A stretch of 64,000 nucleotides of DNA from Umezawaea sp049997955 (GTDB lineage: Bacteria; Actinomycetota; Actinomycetes; Mycobacteriales; Pseudonocardiaceae): contig JAEBDY010000001.1 in the NCBI GenBank assembly GCA_049997955.1, positions 682,001 to 746,000 on the forward strand. The letters run 5' to 3'. The position numbers and the translations under genes were made by a program. The notes beneath the pieces were generated by a model that was given only the letters and a program-made list of their open reading frames with translations, had not been told where the DNA came from and did not search any database. This document shows, piece after piece, positions 49,041 to 56,590 of this stretch (the stretch's first letter is position 1; each line of letters starts with the position of its first letter).

Positions 49041-49548
49041 AGGGCCCACCACGGCCAAGCGGAGCACACAACCAGGCCCACCACGACCCAAGCGGCAACG
49101 GCACCGGACTCACCAGGCAAACAGAAGCACGGCCCAGGCCCCGCCACCGATAAGTGGAGGCGCGGCCAGACCCTGCCACCGACAAGTGGAAGCACGACCT
49201 GAACCCACCCGGCCAGCGGAAGCGCGGCACCGGACCCACCTGGCAAGCGCAAGCGCGGCTCAGACCCCGCCACCGGCTAGTGGAAGCACGACCCGGACCC
49301 GCCAGCAAAGCGGAAGCACGACCCGAACCCACTCGGCAAGCGGAAGTGCAGCCCAGGCCCTGCCACTGGCAAGTGGAAGCACGGTCTGGACCCACTCGGC
49401 AAGCGGAAGCACGGCCCGACTGCTCCGGCAAAGTGGAAGCCGCTCAAGCCCCGCCACCGGCAAGCGGACGCACGGCCTGGACCCACCCGGCAAGCGTACG
49501 CACGGCCTGGACCCATCCCGGCAGGCGGAAGCACGCACCCAACCCGAC
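49041..49548. repeat. Tandem repeat array, about 28-32 bp unit
   Basis: About 16 imperfect units built on CGGCAAGCGGAAGCACG followed by a GCCTGGACCCACC-like stretch. It runs from the secA terminator to PAL-1 copy 5, on its CCCCGATC side. The same unit type occurs before PAL-1 copies 6 and 7. The several-hundred-base frames inside encode only repetitive peptides and I reject them as genes. Confidence 0.8.
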
Positions 49549-49565
49549 GCCCTCCCCCTCCGCCG

Positions 49566-49666
49566 CCCCGATCCGAAGCGTCCTCAGCATTTTTCTTCGT
49601 TTGTCAAGGCATCTTTCCCGCCTTGACAAATCAAGGAAAATGATCGAGACAATTGCGCGAGCGGGG
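49566..49666 (+). repeat. PAL-1 palindromic element, copy 5
   Basis: Core arms TTTGTCAAGGC and GCCTTGACAAA with loop ATCTTTCCC. The specific arms CATTTTTCTTCG and TCAAGGAAAATG pair with one G-U wobble and two innermost mismatches. It lies in the 1.1-kb gap between secA and the convergent Rv3235-type gene. Confidence 0.88.
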
Positions 49667-49847
49667 TGGCGTAGGAGGAACCACCGCGACCTTTACACGC
49701 GGGTCCGACGAGCCGTGGGCGATGACTCCCAGCGACCGCACGCAGATGACTGCGGCGGTGCGCAAGCAGCCGACTTCGGCTCCCAGCGGCGCGAGCGGCG
49801 ATGGCGACCCCCAACCACCACAGCACTGGCCCAGCCGTCGTCGTGCT

Positions 49848-49966
49848 GTGGCCGATTTGACTCGGGGACCCCTTGATTTGACCCTTGATCGGACTAAAAG
49901 GGCAGTCCCGAAAGCCTGCCCGATCTCCAATTTTAAGGGTCAAATCCCCCGAGTAAAATCGGCCAC
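49848..49966. repeat. PAL-2 nested palindrome, copy 1
   Basis: A 119-bp element with inverted ends (GTGGCCGATTTGACTCGGGG against CCCCGAGTAAAATCGGCCAC, 19 of 20 paired). Inside it is a second pair, TTTGACCCTT and AAGGGTCAAA, and at the centre a third, GGGCAG and CTGCCC. It is nearly identical to the copy near 62,330. No reading frame. The rest of this gap (to 50083) includes a shared flank CCTCAAGTAGGTGGTGGGTC and nothing else I recognise. Confidence 0.82.
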
Positions 49967-50083
49967 GCTTAAAACGCCGGCCTCAAGTAGGTGGTGGGTC
50001 ACCCGGACCGCGCAGCAGGTATCAATGCGCCAACCAACACCACCGACCAACACCGCCAACCAACACCGAACCACGATCCACCC

Positions 50084-50515
50084 TCACATCAAGACCTTGA
50101 ACACCACGCAAATCCACCCTCCCTCCGAATGCTCCACCCGCGCCGCCAACGCGTGCACCCGCTCTCCGCGCAGCACGGTCCCCGAAATCTCCGCCGCGTC
50201 CGACGCCACTCGGCAAACCCTCACCCTCCCCAGCCGCATCCGCCCGTTCACCACCCGCAATTCCCGCACGGCCTCCTCGCCCATCACCCCGATCAACTGC
50301 GGTACCGGTCGTCGTCCGTCCAGCGCTTCCACCACGAACGTCAGCAGCCGCCGAGCGTCCTCCTCCGTGAGCCGTCTCTCCGGGGCCACTCGCATGGCGG
50401 GCACTACTGGCGCTTCGACCACCGGCAACTCCAACGACCCCAACGTGCGCAACTGCGACGGCACTTCAGCTCCCACTCGAACCACGACGACGTGACCCAG
50501 GTACCGAGTGCCCAC
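50084..50515 (-). CDS. Rv3235-family protein (DUF6459-like)
   Basis: A 143-residue basic protein. The middle and end (LTFVVEALDGRRPVPQLIGVM, then GRVRVCRVASDAAEISGTVLRGERVHALAARVEHSEGGWICVVFKVL) match the Rv3235 family pattern of a single alpha/beta domain ending in R-W/G-W-x-C. The role is unknown; the family is found near secA in many actinobacteria. The start is uncertain: I chose the GTG before GTRYLGHVVVV, and another GTG lies 24 bases further upstream. It is divergent from the HAD gene. Confidence 0.72.
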   Translation of the reverse strand: MGTRYLGHVVVVRVGAEVPSQLRTLGSLELPVVEAPVVPAMRVAPERRLTEEDARRLLTFVVEALDGRRPVPQLIGVMGEEAVRELRVVNGRMRLGRVRVCRVASDAAEISGTVLRGERVHALAARVEHSEGGWICVVFKVLM

Positions 50516-50557
50516 TCCGACATCTCGGACCGCGATCACCCGATCCAGCGATCGGCG

Positions 50558-50563
50558 TAGGTT
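50558..50563 (+). promoter_or_regulatory. -10 element TAGGTT, probable leaderless promoter
   Basis: TAGGTT (TANNNT) ends 6 bases before the GTG of the HAD-type gene, which has no ribosome site. Confidence 0.45.
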
Positions 50564-50569
50564 GCACCC

Positions 50570-50980
50570 GTGCTGCGTGGACTGGTTCTGGACTTCGGCG
50601 GTGTGCTCACCGACTTCGGCGATGGTTTCGCCGTCGAGCCCCCGCTCCTCACGGTCGTGCGGGAGGTTCGCGGTCGCGGTGTCCTCACCGGTCTGCTGTC
50701 CAACGCGGACGGGCTGTGGGCGCCCCCGCAGGAGTGGGACGGGTTGTTCGACGCCGTGGTGATCTCCGGCGAGGTGGGGATGGCGAAGCCGTCCGCGGAG
50801 ATCTACGAGTTGACCGCCGAGCGCCTGGGGCTCCCCGTGGGCGAGTGCGTGTTCGTCGACGACCTGGCGATCAACGTGCGGGGTGCCGCGGCGGCCGGGA
50901 TGGTTGGCGTGCACCACACCTCGGTATCGGCCACGGTTGGCGAACTCGGTGTGCTGCTTGGGTTTCCGCTGCTACGCTGA
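50570..50980 (+). CDS. HAD-superfamily hydrolase, short
   Basis: A 136-residue HAD-IA protein. It has the nucleophile D8 in LVLDFGGVLTD, motif II LLSNAD, the Lys in GMAKPSAEIYELTAERLG and the acidic motif IV VFVDDLAINVRGA. The helical cap found between motifs I and II in most relatives (about 200-230 residues) is reduced to about 20 residues, so the active site is open and may take large phosphorylated substrates. Its stop lies 35 bases before the isochorismatase-like gene. Confidence 0.82.
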   Translation: MLRGLVLDFGGVLTDFGDGFAVEPPLLTVVREVRGRGVLTGLLSNADGLWAPPQEWDGLFDAVVISGEVGMAKPSAEIYELTAERLGLPVGECVFVDDLAINVRGAAAAGMVGVHHTSVSATVGELGVLLGFPLLR

Positions 50981-51015
50981 AGATCAACACGTTCGTGGAG
51001 TCAGGTGGTTTCTTC

Positions 51016-51507
51016 GTGCTCAGCGCTCGGTCGGTCCTGGTCCTGGTGGAGGTGCAGGAGCGGATCCTCGACATGCCGCTCGCGCCCATCGCGGGTTCGG
51101 CGGTGGTGGACGCCGTGGTGAGGTTGCGCGAGGCGTTCGACCTCGCGGCGGCGCCGGTGGTGGTGGTTCGGCACCTGCGCGGGGACGGGGCCGACGACGT
51201 GGTCGAGTCGTTGCTGCCGGGGCGGGGGGAGCACCTGGTGACCAAGACCGGGGTCGACGCGTTCACCGGTACGCGGCTGGTGTCGGACCTGCGGGACCTC
51301 GGGGCGAAGTCGGTGGTGATCGCCGGGGTGTCCACGAAGCACGGGGTGGGCGCCACGGCGGCCAAGGCGCTGGCCCTGGGGTACGAGGTGACCGTCGTGT
51401 CGGACGCGTCGGCGAGCGCGTCCGTCGAGGAGCACCAGGCGACGCTGTGGCGGTTGAACGAGGACGGCGTCTCCGTGGCGACGGTCGCCGAACTCCTGGC
51501 GCGCTGA
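51016..51507 (+). CDS. Isochorismatase-like protein lacking the catalytic triad
   Basis: A 163-residue protein with the isochorismatase-family fold pattern (VLVLVEVQE at the start, VVVRHL, VTKTGVDAF, VVIAGVSTKHGVGATAAKAL). The catalytic Asp is replaced by E12 and the nucleophile Cys of G-V-x-T-x-x-C-V by G110; the Lys (K77) is kept. It is therefore probably not a hydrolase and may bind a ligand or partner. AGGTGG precedes the GTG. Confidence 0.75.
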   Translation: MLSARSVLVLVEVQERILDMPLAPIAGSAVVDAVVRLREAFDLAAAPVVVVRHLRGDGADDVVESLLPGRGEHLVTKTGVDAFTGTRLVSDLRDLGAKSVVIAGVSTKHGVGATAAKALALGYEVTVVSDASASASVEEHQATLWRLNEDGVSVATVAELLAR

Positions 51508-51695
51508 CCGGGCACGTCCACCCAGAGCGTTCACCGGGTACACCCGCGCGGATTGTCGCGCCCTGGTAAGGACGCCACGTGAGGGTTAATGGTGGTGACG
51601 GCCCGCAAGCAGGGACTCCACCATTCGGTCATTGTGGTTCATCAGCATGGCTGCGTAACTTCGGAGCTGGCGGTCTTCGAATTCAAGGGGCAGAC

Positions 51696-52073
51696 ATGCG
51701 AAAGTTCGTCGCGATCGTGGCGGCCGTTCTCGCCACTCCGGTGGTCCTGCTCGGGGGAATGGCCTCCGCGTCGGCCGCGGACGACCTCCAGCCGCCGCCC
51801 CGTGGGTGCTCGCCCGCCTACCACGAGGTTCTCGACGGCGAAGTGGTCGCTGTGTTCTGCGACTTCGGGCCCGCGGATTCCTTCCGGGTGGTCGCCCAGT
51901 GCGAATCCGAATTCGACCGGTGGACCGTGCACGGGAGCGTCGCGGAAACCGGTGGCGAAATGTCGCTCGCGGAATGCCGAGGCGGATTCTCGGGCACGGC
52001 GCACGTCTACCACTACTACGTGAACTGGATGCAGCAATTCCCGCCGGAACTCGCTGGGCCCGCCGCTGGGTGA
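51696..52073 (+). CDS. Small secreted four-cysteine protein, unknown
   Basis: A 125-residue protein. The signal peptide MRKFVAIVAAVLATPVVLLGGMASASA is followed by ADD. The mature part has four Cys (RGCSP, VFCDFG, AQCESE, AECRGG) that could form two disulfides, and aromatic residues at the end (HVYHYYVNWMQ). AAGGGG precedes the ATG. It has no recognised family. It is convergent with the TrmH gene at 19 bases. Confidence 0.72.
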   Translation: MRKFVAIVAAVLATPVVLLGGMASASAADDLQPPPRGCSPAYHEVLDGEVVAVFCDFGPADSFRVVAQCESEFDRWTVHGSVAETGGEMSLAECRGGFSGTAHVYHYYVNWMQQFPPELAGPAAG

Positions 52074-52092
52074 ACGCGGCGGGTCCAGTCGA

Positions 52093-52851
52093 CTACTTCG
52101 CGGCCTCCCGCCTGCGCACGACCTCGAAGCACAGGACGGCGGCGGCGCTGGCGACGTTGAGCGATTCGACGCCCGCGAACATCGGGATCGACAGCCAGCC
52201 GGTGACGTGCGGGCGGACGTCGTCGGAGATGCCGTTGGTCTCGCTGCCGAGCACGAACGCCGCCCGTTCCGGCAGGTCCGCCGTGTAGATCGACTCCTTG
52301 GCGTTCGCGTCCAGCGCGAACAGCGGGTAGCCGTGGGCGCGGAGGTTCGCGGCGGCCTCGGCGGCGGTCGCGCAGCGCAGCATCGGCGCGCGGAACGCGA
52401 CCCCGGCGGACGCCTTGACGACCAGCGGGTCGATCGACGCGACACCGCGGCGCGGCACCACGATGCCGTCCATGCCCGCCGCGGTCGCGGTCCGCAGGAT
52501 CATGCCGACGTTCGCGGGCGTGGTGATGCCGTCGAGCACCAGGACGCCGCGCGGCTTCTCCGGCCGGTCCAGCGCCAGGTCGAGGGGGAGCATCCGGGGC
52601 GCGACCACGTCGGCGAGCACGCCCTGGTCGTGCCGCCCGTTGCCCGCGAGGACCTTCACCCGCTGCTCGGTGGCCCGCTGCACGCGCACCCCGCGCCGCT
52701 TGGCCGCGTCGAGGATCTCCCTGGCGGCCGCGCCGCGCGCCGTTTCGGCCAGCATCACCTTGTCGACGTCCAGGCGGAGGTCGTCCAGCGCTTCGAGGAC
52801 CGGTTTGCGGCCGTAGACGGTGACGAACTTGTCCTTGGGGGAGATTTCCAC
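52093..52851 (-). CDS. TrmH/SpoU-family rRNA or tRNA 2'-O-methyltransferase
   Basis: A 252-residue SPOUT enzyme. The N-terminal L7Ae-like substrate-binding part is about 10-95 (VYGRKPVLEAL). The knotted domain has motif 1 LVLDGITTPANVGMILRTA, motif 2 FVLGSETNGIS and motif 3 IPMFAGVESLNVASAAAVLCFE. It methylates a ribose 2'-OH with S-adenosylmethionine as donor. The exact RNA site is unknown. A TTG two codons upstream of the GTG is an alternative start. Confidence 0.87.
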   Translation of the reverse strand: MEISPKDKFVTVYGRKPVLEALDDLRLDVDKVMLAETARGAAAREILDAAKRRGVRVQRATEQRVKVLAGNGRHDQGVLADVVAPRMLPLDLALDRPEKPRGVLVLDGITTPANVGMILRTATAAGMDGIVVPRRGVASIDPLVVKASAGVAFRAPMLRCATAAEAAANLRAHGYPLFALDANAKESIYTADLPERAAFVLGSETNGISDDVRPHVTGWLSIPMFAGVESLNVASAAAVLCFEVVRRREAAK

Positions 52852-52916
52852 GGTCAAAAGGGTGCCATGCCGGTTCAGGGGCTTGCATCGGCGGCGTCAT
52901 CCACGAGGATCGTCAC

Positions 52917-53606
52917 ATGAGCTCGGGCGAGCGCAGCGTTGCGCACCGCGCCCGCCTCTTGGCCAGCGGTCAGGACGCGGACGTCTTCTTGCGGCCGGAC
53001 GGCCTCCTGGTCAAGCGGAACCGCGACGGCCGGGACCTCGATCCCGAAGCCGAGCTGATGCGCTACCTGCGCAAACGCGGCATTCCGGTCCCGAGGGTCC
53101 ACGGCGTCGACGACGAGGGCCTCGTCATGGAGTACGTCCCCGGCCCCCGGATGTCGGTCGAGCTGGACCGCAGGCCGTGGCGCGCCGCCGCGCTGGGCCG
53201 CCAGCTGGCCGAGCTCCACCACCGCCTGGACGAGGTCCCCGCCCCGGACTTCCTGCCCGGCACGCCCGACGGCGCGCTGCTGCACCTCGACCTGCACCCC
53301 GGCAACGTCGTCCTCGGCCCCGAGGGCCCGGTGGCCATCGATTGGGCCTGCGCCGCCCGTGGCGACCGCCGCGTTGACTTGGCGTTGAGCTGGCTCGCGA
53401 TGGCCGTCGGCAAGCTCCGCCCGGTGCGCCGAGCGGCCCGCTCCCGTCTGGTCCGGTCGTTCCTGGCGGGCGTCGACGACGCGGTCCGGCAGGCCATGCC
53501 CGCCGCCGCGGAGATCCGCCTCGCCCGCCACGGCCGCGATCCCGAAGAGGTCAGGGCGGTGGAGGAGCTGGTTGCCCGCTGTCGGCGGCACCGACCTATA
53601 ACCTGA
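52917..53606 (+). CDS. Small phosphotransferase/kinase of the aminoglycoside-phosphotransferase fold
   Basis: A 229-residue protein with the catalytic loop HLDLHPGNVVL (near 122-132) and the metal-binding AIDWACAARGDRRVDLA that follows. The N-terminal lobe is small (LVKRNRDG for the ATP lysine, then EYVPGPRMSVEL as hinge). The substrate could be a small molecule or protein. It ends 4 bases before the acyltransferase gene. Confidence 0.78.
   Translation: MSSGERSVAHRARLLASGQDADVFLRPDGLLVKRNRDGRDLDPEAELMRYLRKRGIPVPRVHGVDDEGLVMEYVPGPRMSVELDRRPWRAAALGRQLAELHHRLDEVPAPDFLPGTPDGALLHLDLHPGNVVLGPEGPVAIDWACAARGDRRVDLALSWLAMAVGKLRPVRRAARSRLVRSFLAGVDDAVRQAMPAAAEIRLARHGRDPEEVRAVEELVARCRRHRPIT
53599..53604 (+). 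promoter_or_regulatory. -10 element TAACCT, possible leaderless promoter
   Basis: TAACCT (overlapping TATAAC) ends 6 bases before the ATG of the WS/DGAT gene and overlaps the stop of the preceding gene. No ribosome site is present. Confidence 0.4.
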
Positions 53607-53610
53607 TCGC

Positions 53611-54993
53611 ATGCCCGATCGCCTGTCCGCGTTGGACGCCTCGTTCCTGTACCTGGAGGACGCCACGACGCCGATGCACGTCGGTGGGGTCGCGGTGTTC
53701 CGGAGGCCGAGGACGGGGTTCGACTACGACCGCCTGGTCGAGCTGATCGAGCAGCGCCTCCCCCTCGTGCCGCGCTACCGGCAGAAGGTCGTGCAGGTGC
53801 CCGGCAGGCTGGCCAGGCCGGTGTGGGTGGACGACCCGGACTTCGACGTCACGTACCACGTGCGGAGGTCGGCGCTGCCCAAGCCGGGCAACGACGCGCA
53901 GCTGCACGACCTGGTCGCGCGGCTCATGTCCCGGCCGCTGGACCACACCCGCCCGCTGTGGGAGACGTACCTGGTGGAGGGCTTGAAGGGCAACCAGATC
54001 GCGGTCATCACCAAGACCCACCAGGCCGTCGTCGACGGGGTGGGGGCGATCGAGATCGGCCAGGTCATGCTGGACGTCTCCCCGACCCCGCGCCGGCCGC
54101 TGGAAAGCCTGTGGATGCCCCAACCGGAACCCAGCGGCTTCCAGCTGGTCGCGGACGCCGTGGCCGAGGCCGTGCAACGACCGGGCGAGCTGGTGGAGAA
54201 CGTCCGCTCGGCCGCGATGGACACCATGGCGACCGTGCAGAAGGTCACCGGCGCGCTGGGCGGCCTCGCGTCGGCGCTCCGCACCGCTTCCACCCCGGCT
54301 CCCGGCAGCCCGCTCAATGTCCGCATCTCACCCGCCCGCCGCTTCGCCGTGGCCCGCGGCACGCTCGACCAGTTCCGGGCCATCCGCCGCACGCACGGCG
54401 GCACCATCAACGACGGCGTCCTGGCGGTCCTGTCCGGCGCCATGCGGTCCTGGCTGATGTCGCGGGGCGAGGTCGTCTCGGCGCACACGACGATGCGCGC
54501 CATGGCGCCGTTGTCGGTGCGGGACGAGGACGGCTCGAACGGCGTCGCGGCCTACCTGGTCGACCTGCCGGTGGGCGAACCGAACCCCGTGGTCCGACTG
54601 CACCACGTCAGCCACGCGATGCGGGCGCACCAGGAGTCGGGCCAGTCGGTGGCGGCGGACACCCTGGTCAAGGTCTCCGGCTTCGCCCCACCGACCCTGC
54701 ACGCACTGGGTGCCCGCGCGGCCAGCTCGTTCTCCAGACGGCTCTTCAACGTCGTCGTGACGAACGTCCCCGGCCCGCAGGTCCCGCTCTACGCGGCGGG
54801 CGCGAGGATGACCGAGATCTTCCCGGTGGTCCCGCTGGCCAAGAACCAAGCCCTGTCGATTGGCGTCACGTCGTACGACGGTGGTGTTTACTTCGGTCTC
54901 AACGCCGACCGGGACGCCATGTCCGATGTGGACGTCCTAGCTGCGATGGTCGAGGAATCCGTGGAAGAACTGATGGGGACGGTGTCGGAATGA
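53611..54993 (+). CDS. Wax ester synthase / diacylglycerol acyltransferase family protein
   Basis: A 460-residue WS/DGAT protein with LSALDASFLYLEDATTPMHVGG at the start, PLDHTRPLWETYLVEGL, the catalytic motif region KTHQAVVDG (near 135) and the C-terminal NVPGPQVPLY. The usual H-H-x-x-x-D-G is H-Q-x-x-x-D-G, so the second His, the proposed base, is Gln. The enzymes use acyl-CoA to make storage triacylglycerols or wax esters. The last codon overlaps the next gene's ATG (ATGA). Confidence 0.85.
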   Translation: MPDRLSALDASFLYLEDATTPMHVGGVAVFRRPRTGFDYDRLVELIEQRLPLVPRYRQKVVQVPGRLARPVWVDDPDFDVTYHVRRSALPKPGNDAQLHDLVARLMSRPLDHTRPLWETYLVEGLKGNQIAVITKTHQAVVDGVGAIEIGQVMLDVSPTPRRPLESLWMPQPEPSGFQLVADAVAEAVQRPGELVENVRSAAMDTMATVQKVTGALGGLASALRTASTPAPGSPLNVRISPARRFAVARGTLDQFRAIRRTHGGTINDGVLAVLSGAMRSWLMSRGEVVSAHTTMRAMAPLSVRDEDGSNGVAAYLVDLPVGEPNPVVRLHHVSHAMRAHQESGQSVAADTLVKVSGFAPPTLHALGARAASSFSRRLFNVVVTNVPGPQVPLYAAGARMTEIFPVVPLAKNQALSIGVTSYDGGVYFGLNADRDAMSDVDVLAAMVEESVEELMGTVSE

Positions 54994-55493
54994 GGGTCTA
55001 CCTCCCGGCGACTGTGGCGATGCTGCGCGACCTGGTGGAAACCGACGAGTTCCGCCCGGTGGGCGGAACCGCGTTCGCCCTCACGCCGGCTCTGCGGGAG
55101 TCGTACGCGGCAGGCGACACGGAGGAGCTGGAGTACGCGGCCATGCTGGACGCGGCCCGCGCCTCGATCCGCCTGCTGGCGGCGGAACTGGGCACCGACG
55201 ACAAGGCGATGCCACGCAGGGCGGTCGTCTCGGTGGACGTCGAGGACGTGAAACTCCGCCCAGACCTGGACTTCTCGGTGGTCAAGGTCTCAGGCCCGGT
55301 TCCGATGGAGCTGGTGGCGGCGATCCACCTGGACACGTCGGAGGCGGAGGACGCGGTCCGAGCAGCGGCAGAGGTGATCGACGAGGCAGACCTGGGCGAC
55401 CCGGACGCCGAGTTCACCCTGGGCAGCGCGGAAGACCACGAACTGGCCTGGTACGCCCGCCAAGAACTCCCGTTCCTGCTGGACCTCATGTAG
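54990..55493 (+). CDS. DUF6912-like protein, unknown
   Basis: A 167-residue acidic protein beginning MRVYLPATVAMLRDLVETDEF, with FALTPALRESYAAGDTEELEYAAMLDAARASIRLL and a C-terminal HELAWYARQELPFLL. This fits the actinobacterial DUF6912 group, whose function is not known. Its start overlaps the acyltransferase stop (ATGA), so the two are coupled. Confidence 0.75.
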   Translation: MRVYLPATVAMLRDLVETDEFRPVGGTAFALTPALRESYAAGDTEELEYAAMLDAARASIRLLAAELGTDDKAMPRRAVVSVDVEDVKLRPDLDFSVVKVSGPVPMELVAAIHLDTSEAEDAVRAAAEVIDEADLGDPDAEFTLGSAEDHELAWYARQELPFLLDLM

Positions 55494-55499
55494 CCAGCA

Positions 55500-55755
55500 G
55501 CACCACCCGCCTACCGCAGCCGCAAACCGGAAGCACCGAACCAAGCCCAACGGCCAGCCGCGAAAGCGGAAGCACTCACCGAGCCCGGCGGCCAGCCGCA
55601 AAAGCGGGAGCACTCACCGAGCCCGGCGGCCACGGGAAGCACGCAACCGCCCCCACGGCCAGCCAGCGAATGCAGAAGAACTCACCAGCCCCGACGGCCA
55701 ACAGAAGCACGCAACTGTTCAGCGGTGAAAGCGGAAGCACGCACCCAGGGCCCGA
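55500..55755. repeat. Tandem repeat array, about 28-38 bp unit
   Basis: Six to eight imperfect units of the type CGGCCAGCCGCAAAAGCGG followed by AAGCACTCACCGAGCCCGG. It ends next to PAL-1 copy 6 on its CCCCGATC side, in the 537-bp convergent gap. The remaining part, 55873-56030, is C/A-rich with repeated ACCCGCACCC and no gene. Confidence 0.75.
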
Positions 55756-55765
55756 ACAGACCCCT

Positions 55766-55872
55766 CCCTGCCCCCGATCCGAAGCGCCCTCATTGGTGCT
55801 CTTGGTTTGTCAAGGCATCTTTCTCGCCTTGACAAATCAAGGGCGCCAATGGAGACAATCGCGCGAGCGGGG
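55766..55872 (+). repeat. PAL-1 palindromic element, copy 6
   Basis: Core arms TTTGTCAAGGC and GCCTTGACAAA; the loop differs by one base (ATCTTTCTC). The specific arms ATTGGTGCTCTTGG and TCAAGGGCGCCAAT pair with two G-U wobbles and only the innermost base unpaired. The arm type is that of copy 4, about 23 kb away. Confidence 0.88.
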
Positions 55873-56030
55873 TGAGGGAGGCCGCCCACCCAAAACCGGA
55901 CCTACCAGCTCAACCCGAACCCAACCCACCGCTCAACCCGAACCAATCCAACCGGCACCCGCACCCGGTCTCGCACCCGCACCCAATCCCACCCGCACCT
56001 GTCTCACACCAGGGACCCCACCGAGCCCCC

Positions 56031-56417
56031 TCACATCCCCTCAGCAGGCTCCCAGAGCTCAATCCGATTCCCCTCCGGGTCCACGCACCACCCGAACCGC
56101 CCGAACTCCGAATCCTCGGTCTGGGGCAGCACCTCGACCCCCCGAGCCTTCAACTTCGCCAGCAGGATCCGCAGGTCGTCCACCCGCAGGTTCAACATGG
56201 CCCGCTGCCCCGGTTCCCCCAGGTAGTCCGTGTTGTTGGCGAACAGCGCGATCGTCGTGGTCCCCGGGTTCTCGTCGGTGGCCGAGTCGTCCCAGTGGAA
56301 CGTCACCGTCCCGTGGTCGTTCATCGGCACCCCGAGGTTGTCGCGGTACCAGACCGCCAACCGGGCGGGGTCCCTGGAGCGAAAGAAGACGCCGCCGATT
56401 CCAGTCACCTGCGCCAT
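56031..56417 (-). CDS. Glyoxalase/bleomycin-resistance (VOC) family protein
   Basis: A 128-residue VOC-fold protein (ITGIGG-type start, VFFRSRDPARLAVWYRDNLGV, then the second half ending GWCVDPEGNRIELWEP with the metal-ligand Glu). It may be a small-molecule isomerase, dioxygenase-like or drug-binding protein. The ATG is chosen by conservation; the upstream frame is unconserved. It is divergent from the ECF sigma gene. Confidence 0.8.
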   Translation of the reverse strand: MAQVTGIGGVFFRSRDPARLAVWYRDNLGVPMNDHGTVTFHWDDSATDENPGTTTIALFANNTDYLGEPGQRAMLNLRVDDLRILLAKLKARGVEVLPQTEDSEFGRFGWCVDPEGNRIELWEPAEGM

Positions 56418-56590
56418 GGCGCGCAGGCTACCGCGCGACCCCGATCCCACGACATGGACGCGGGCGCACGAGCACCCGAACCGGTCAACGACCCCATCCG
56501 TTCATACGAACCCGACGACCGCGCCCGCCGGAACTCCGATGAGTTCCGGGCTCTGACGCGGTCTGTACTGGTGGACAGGGAGGCACGGCC

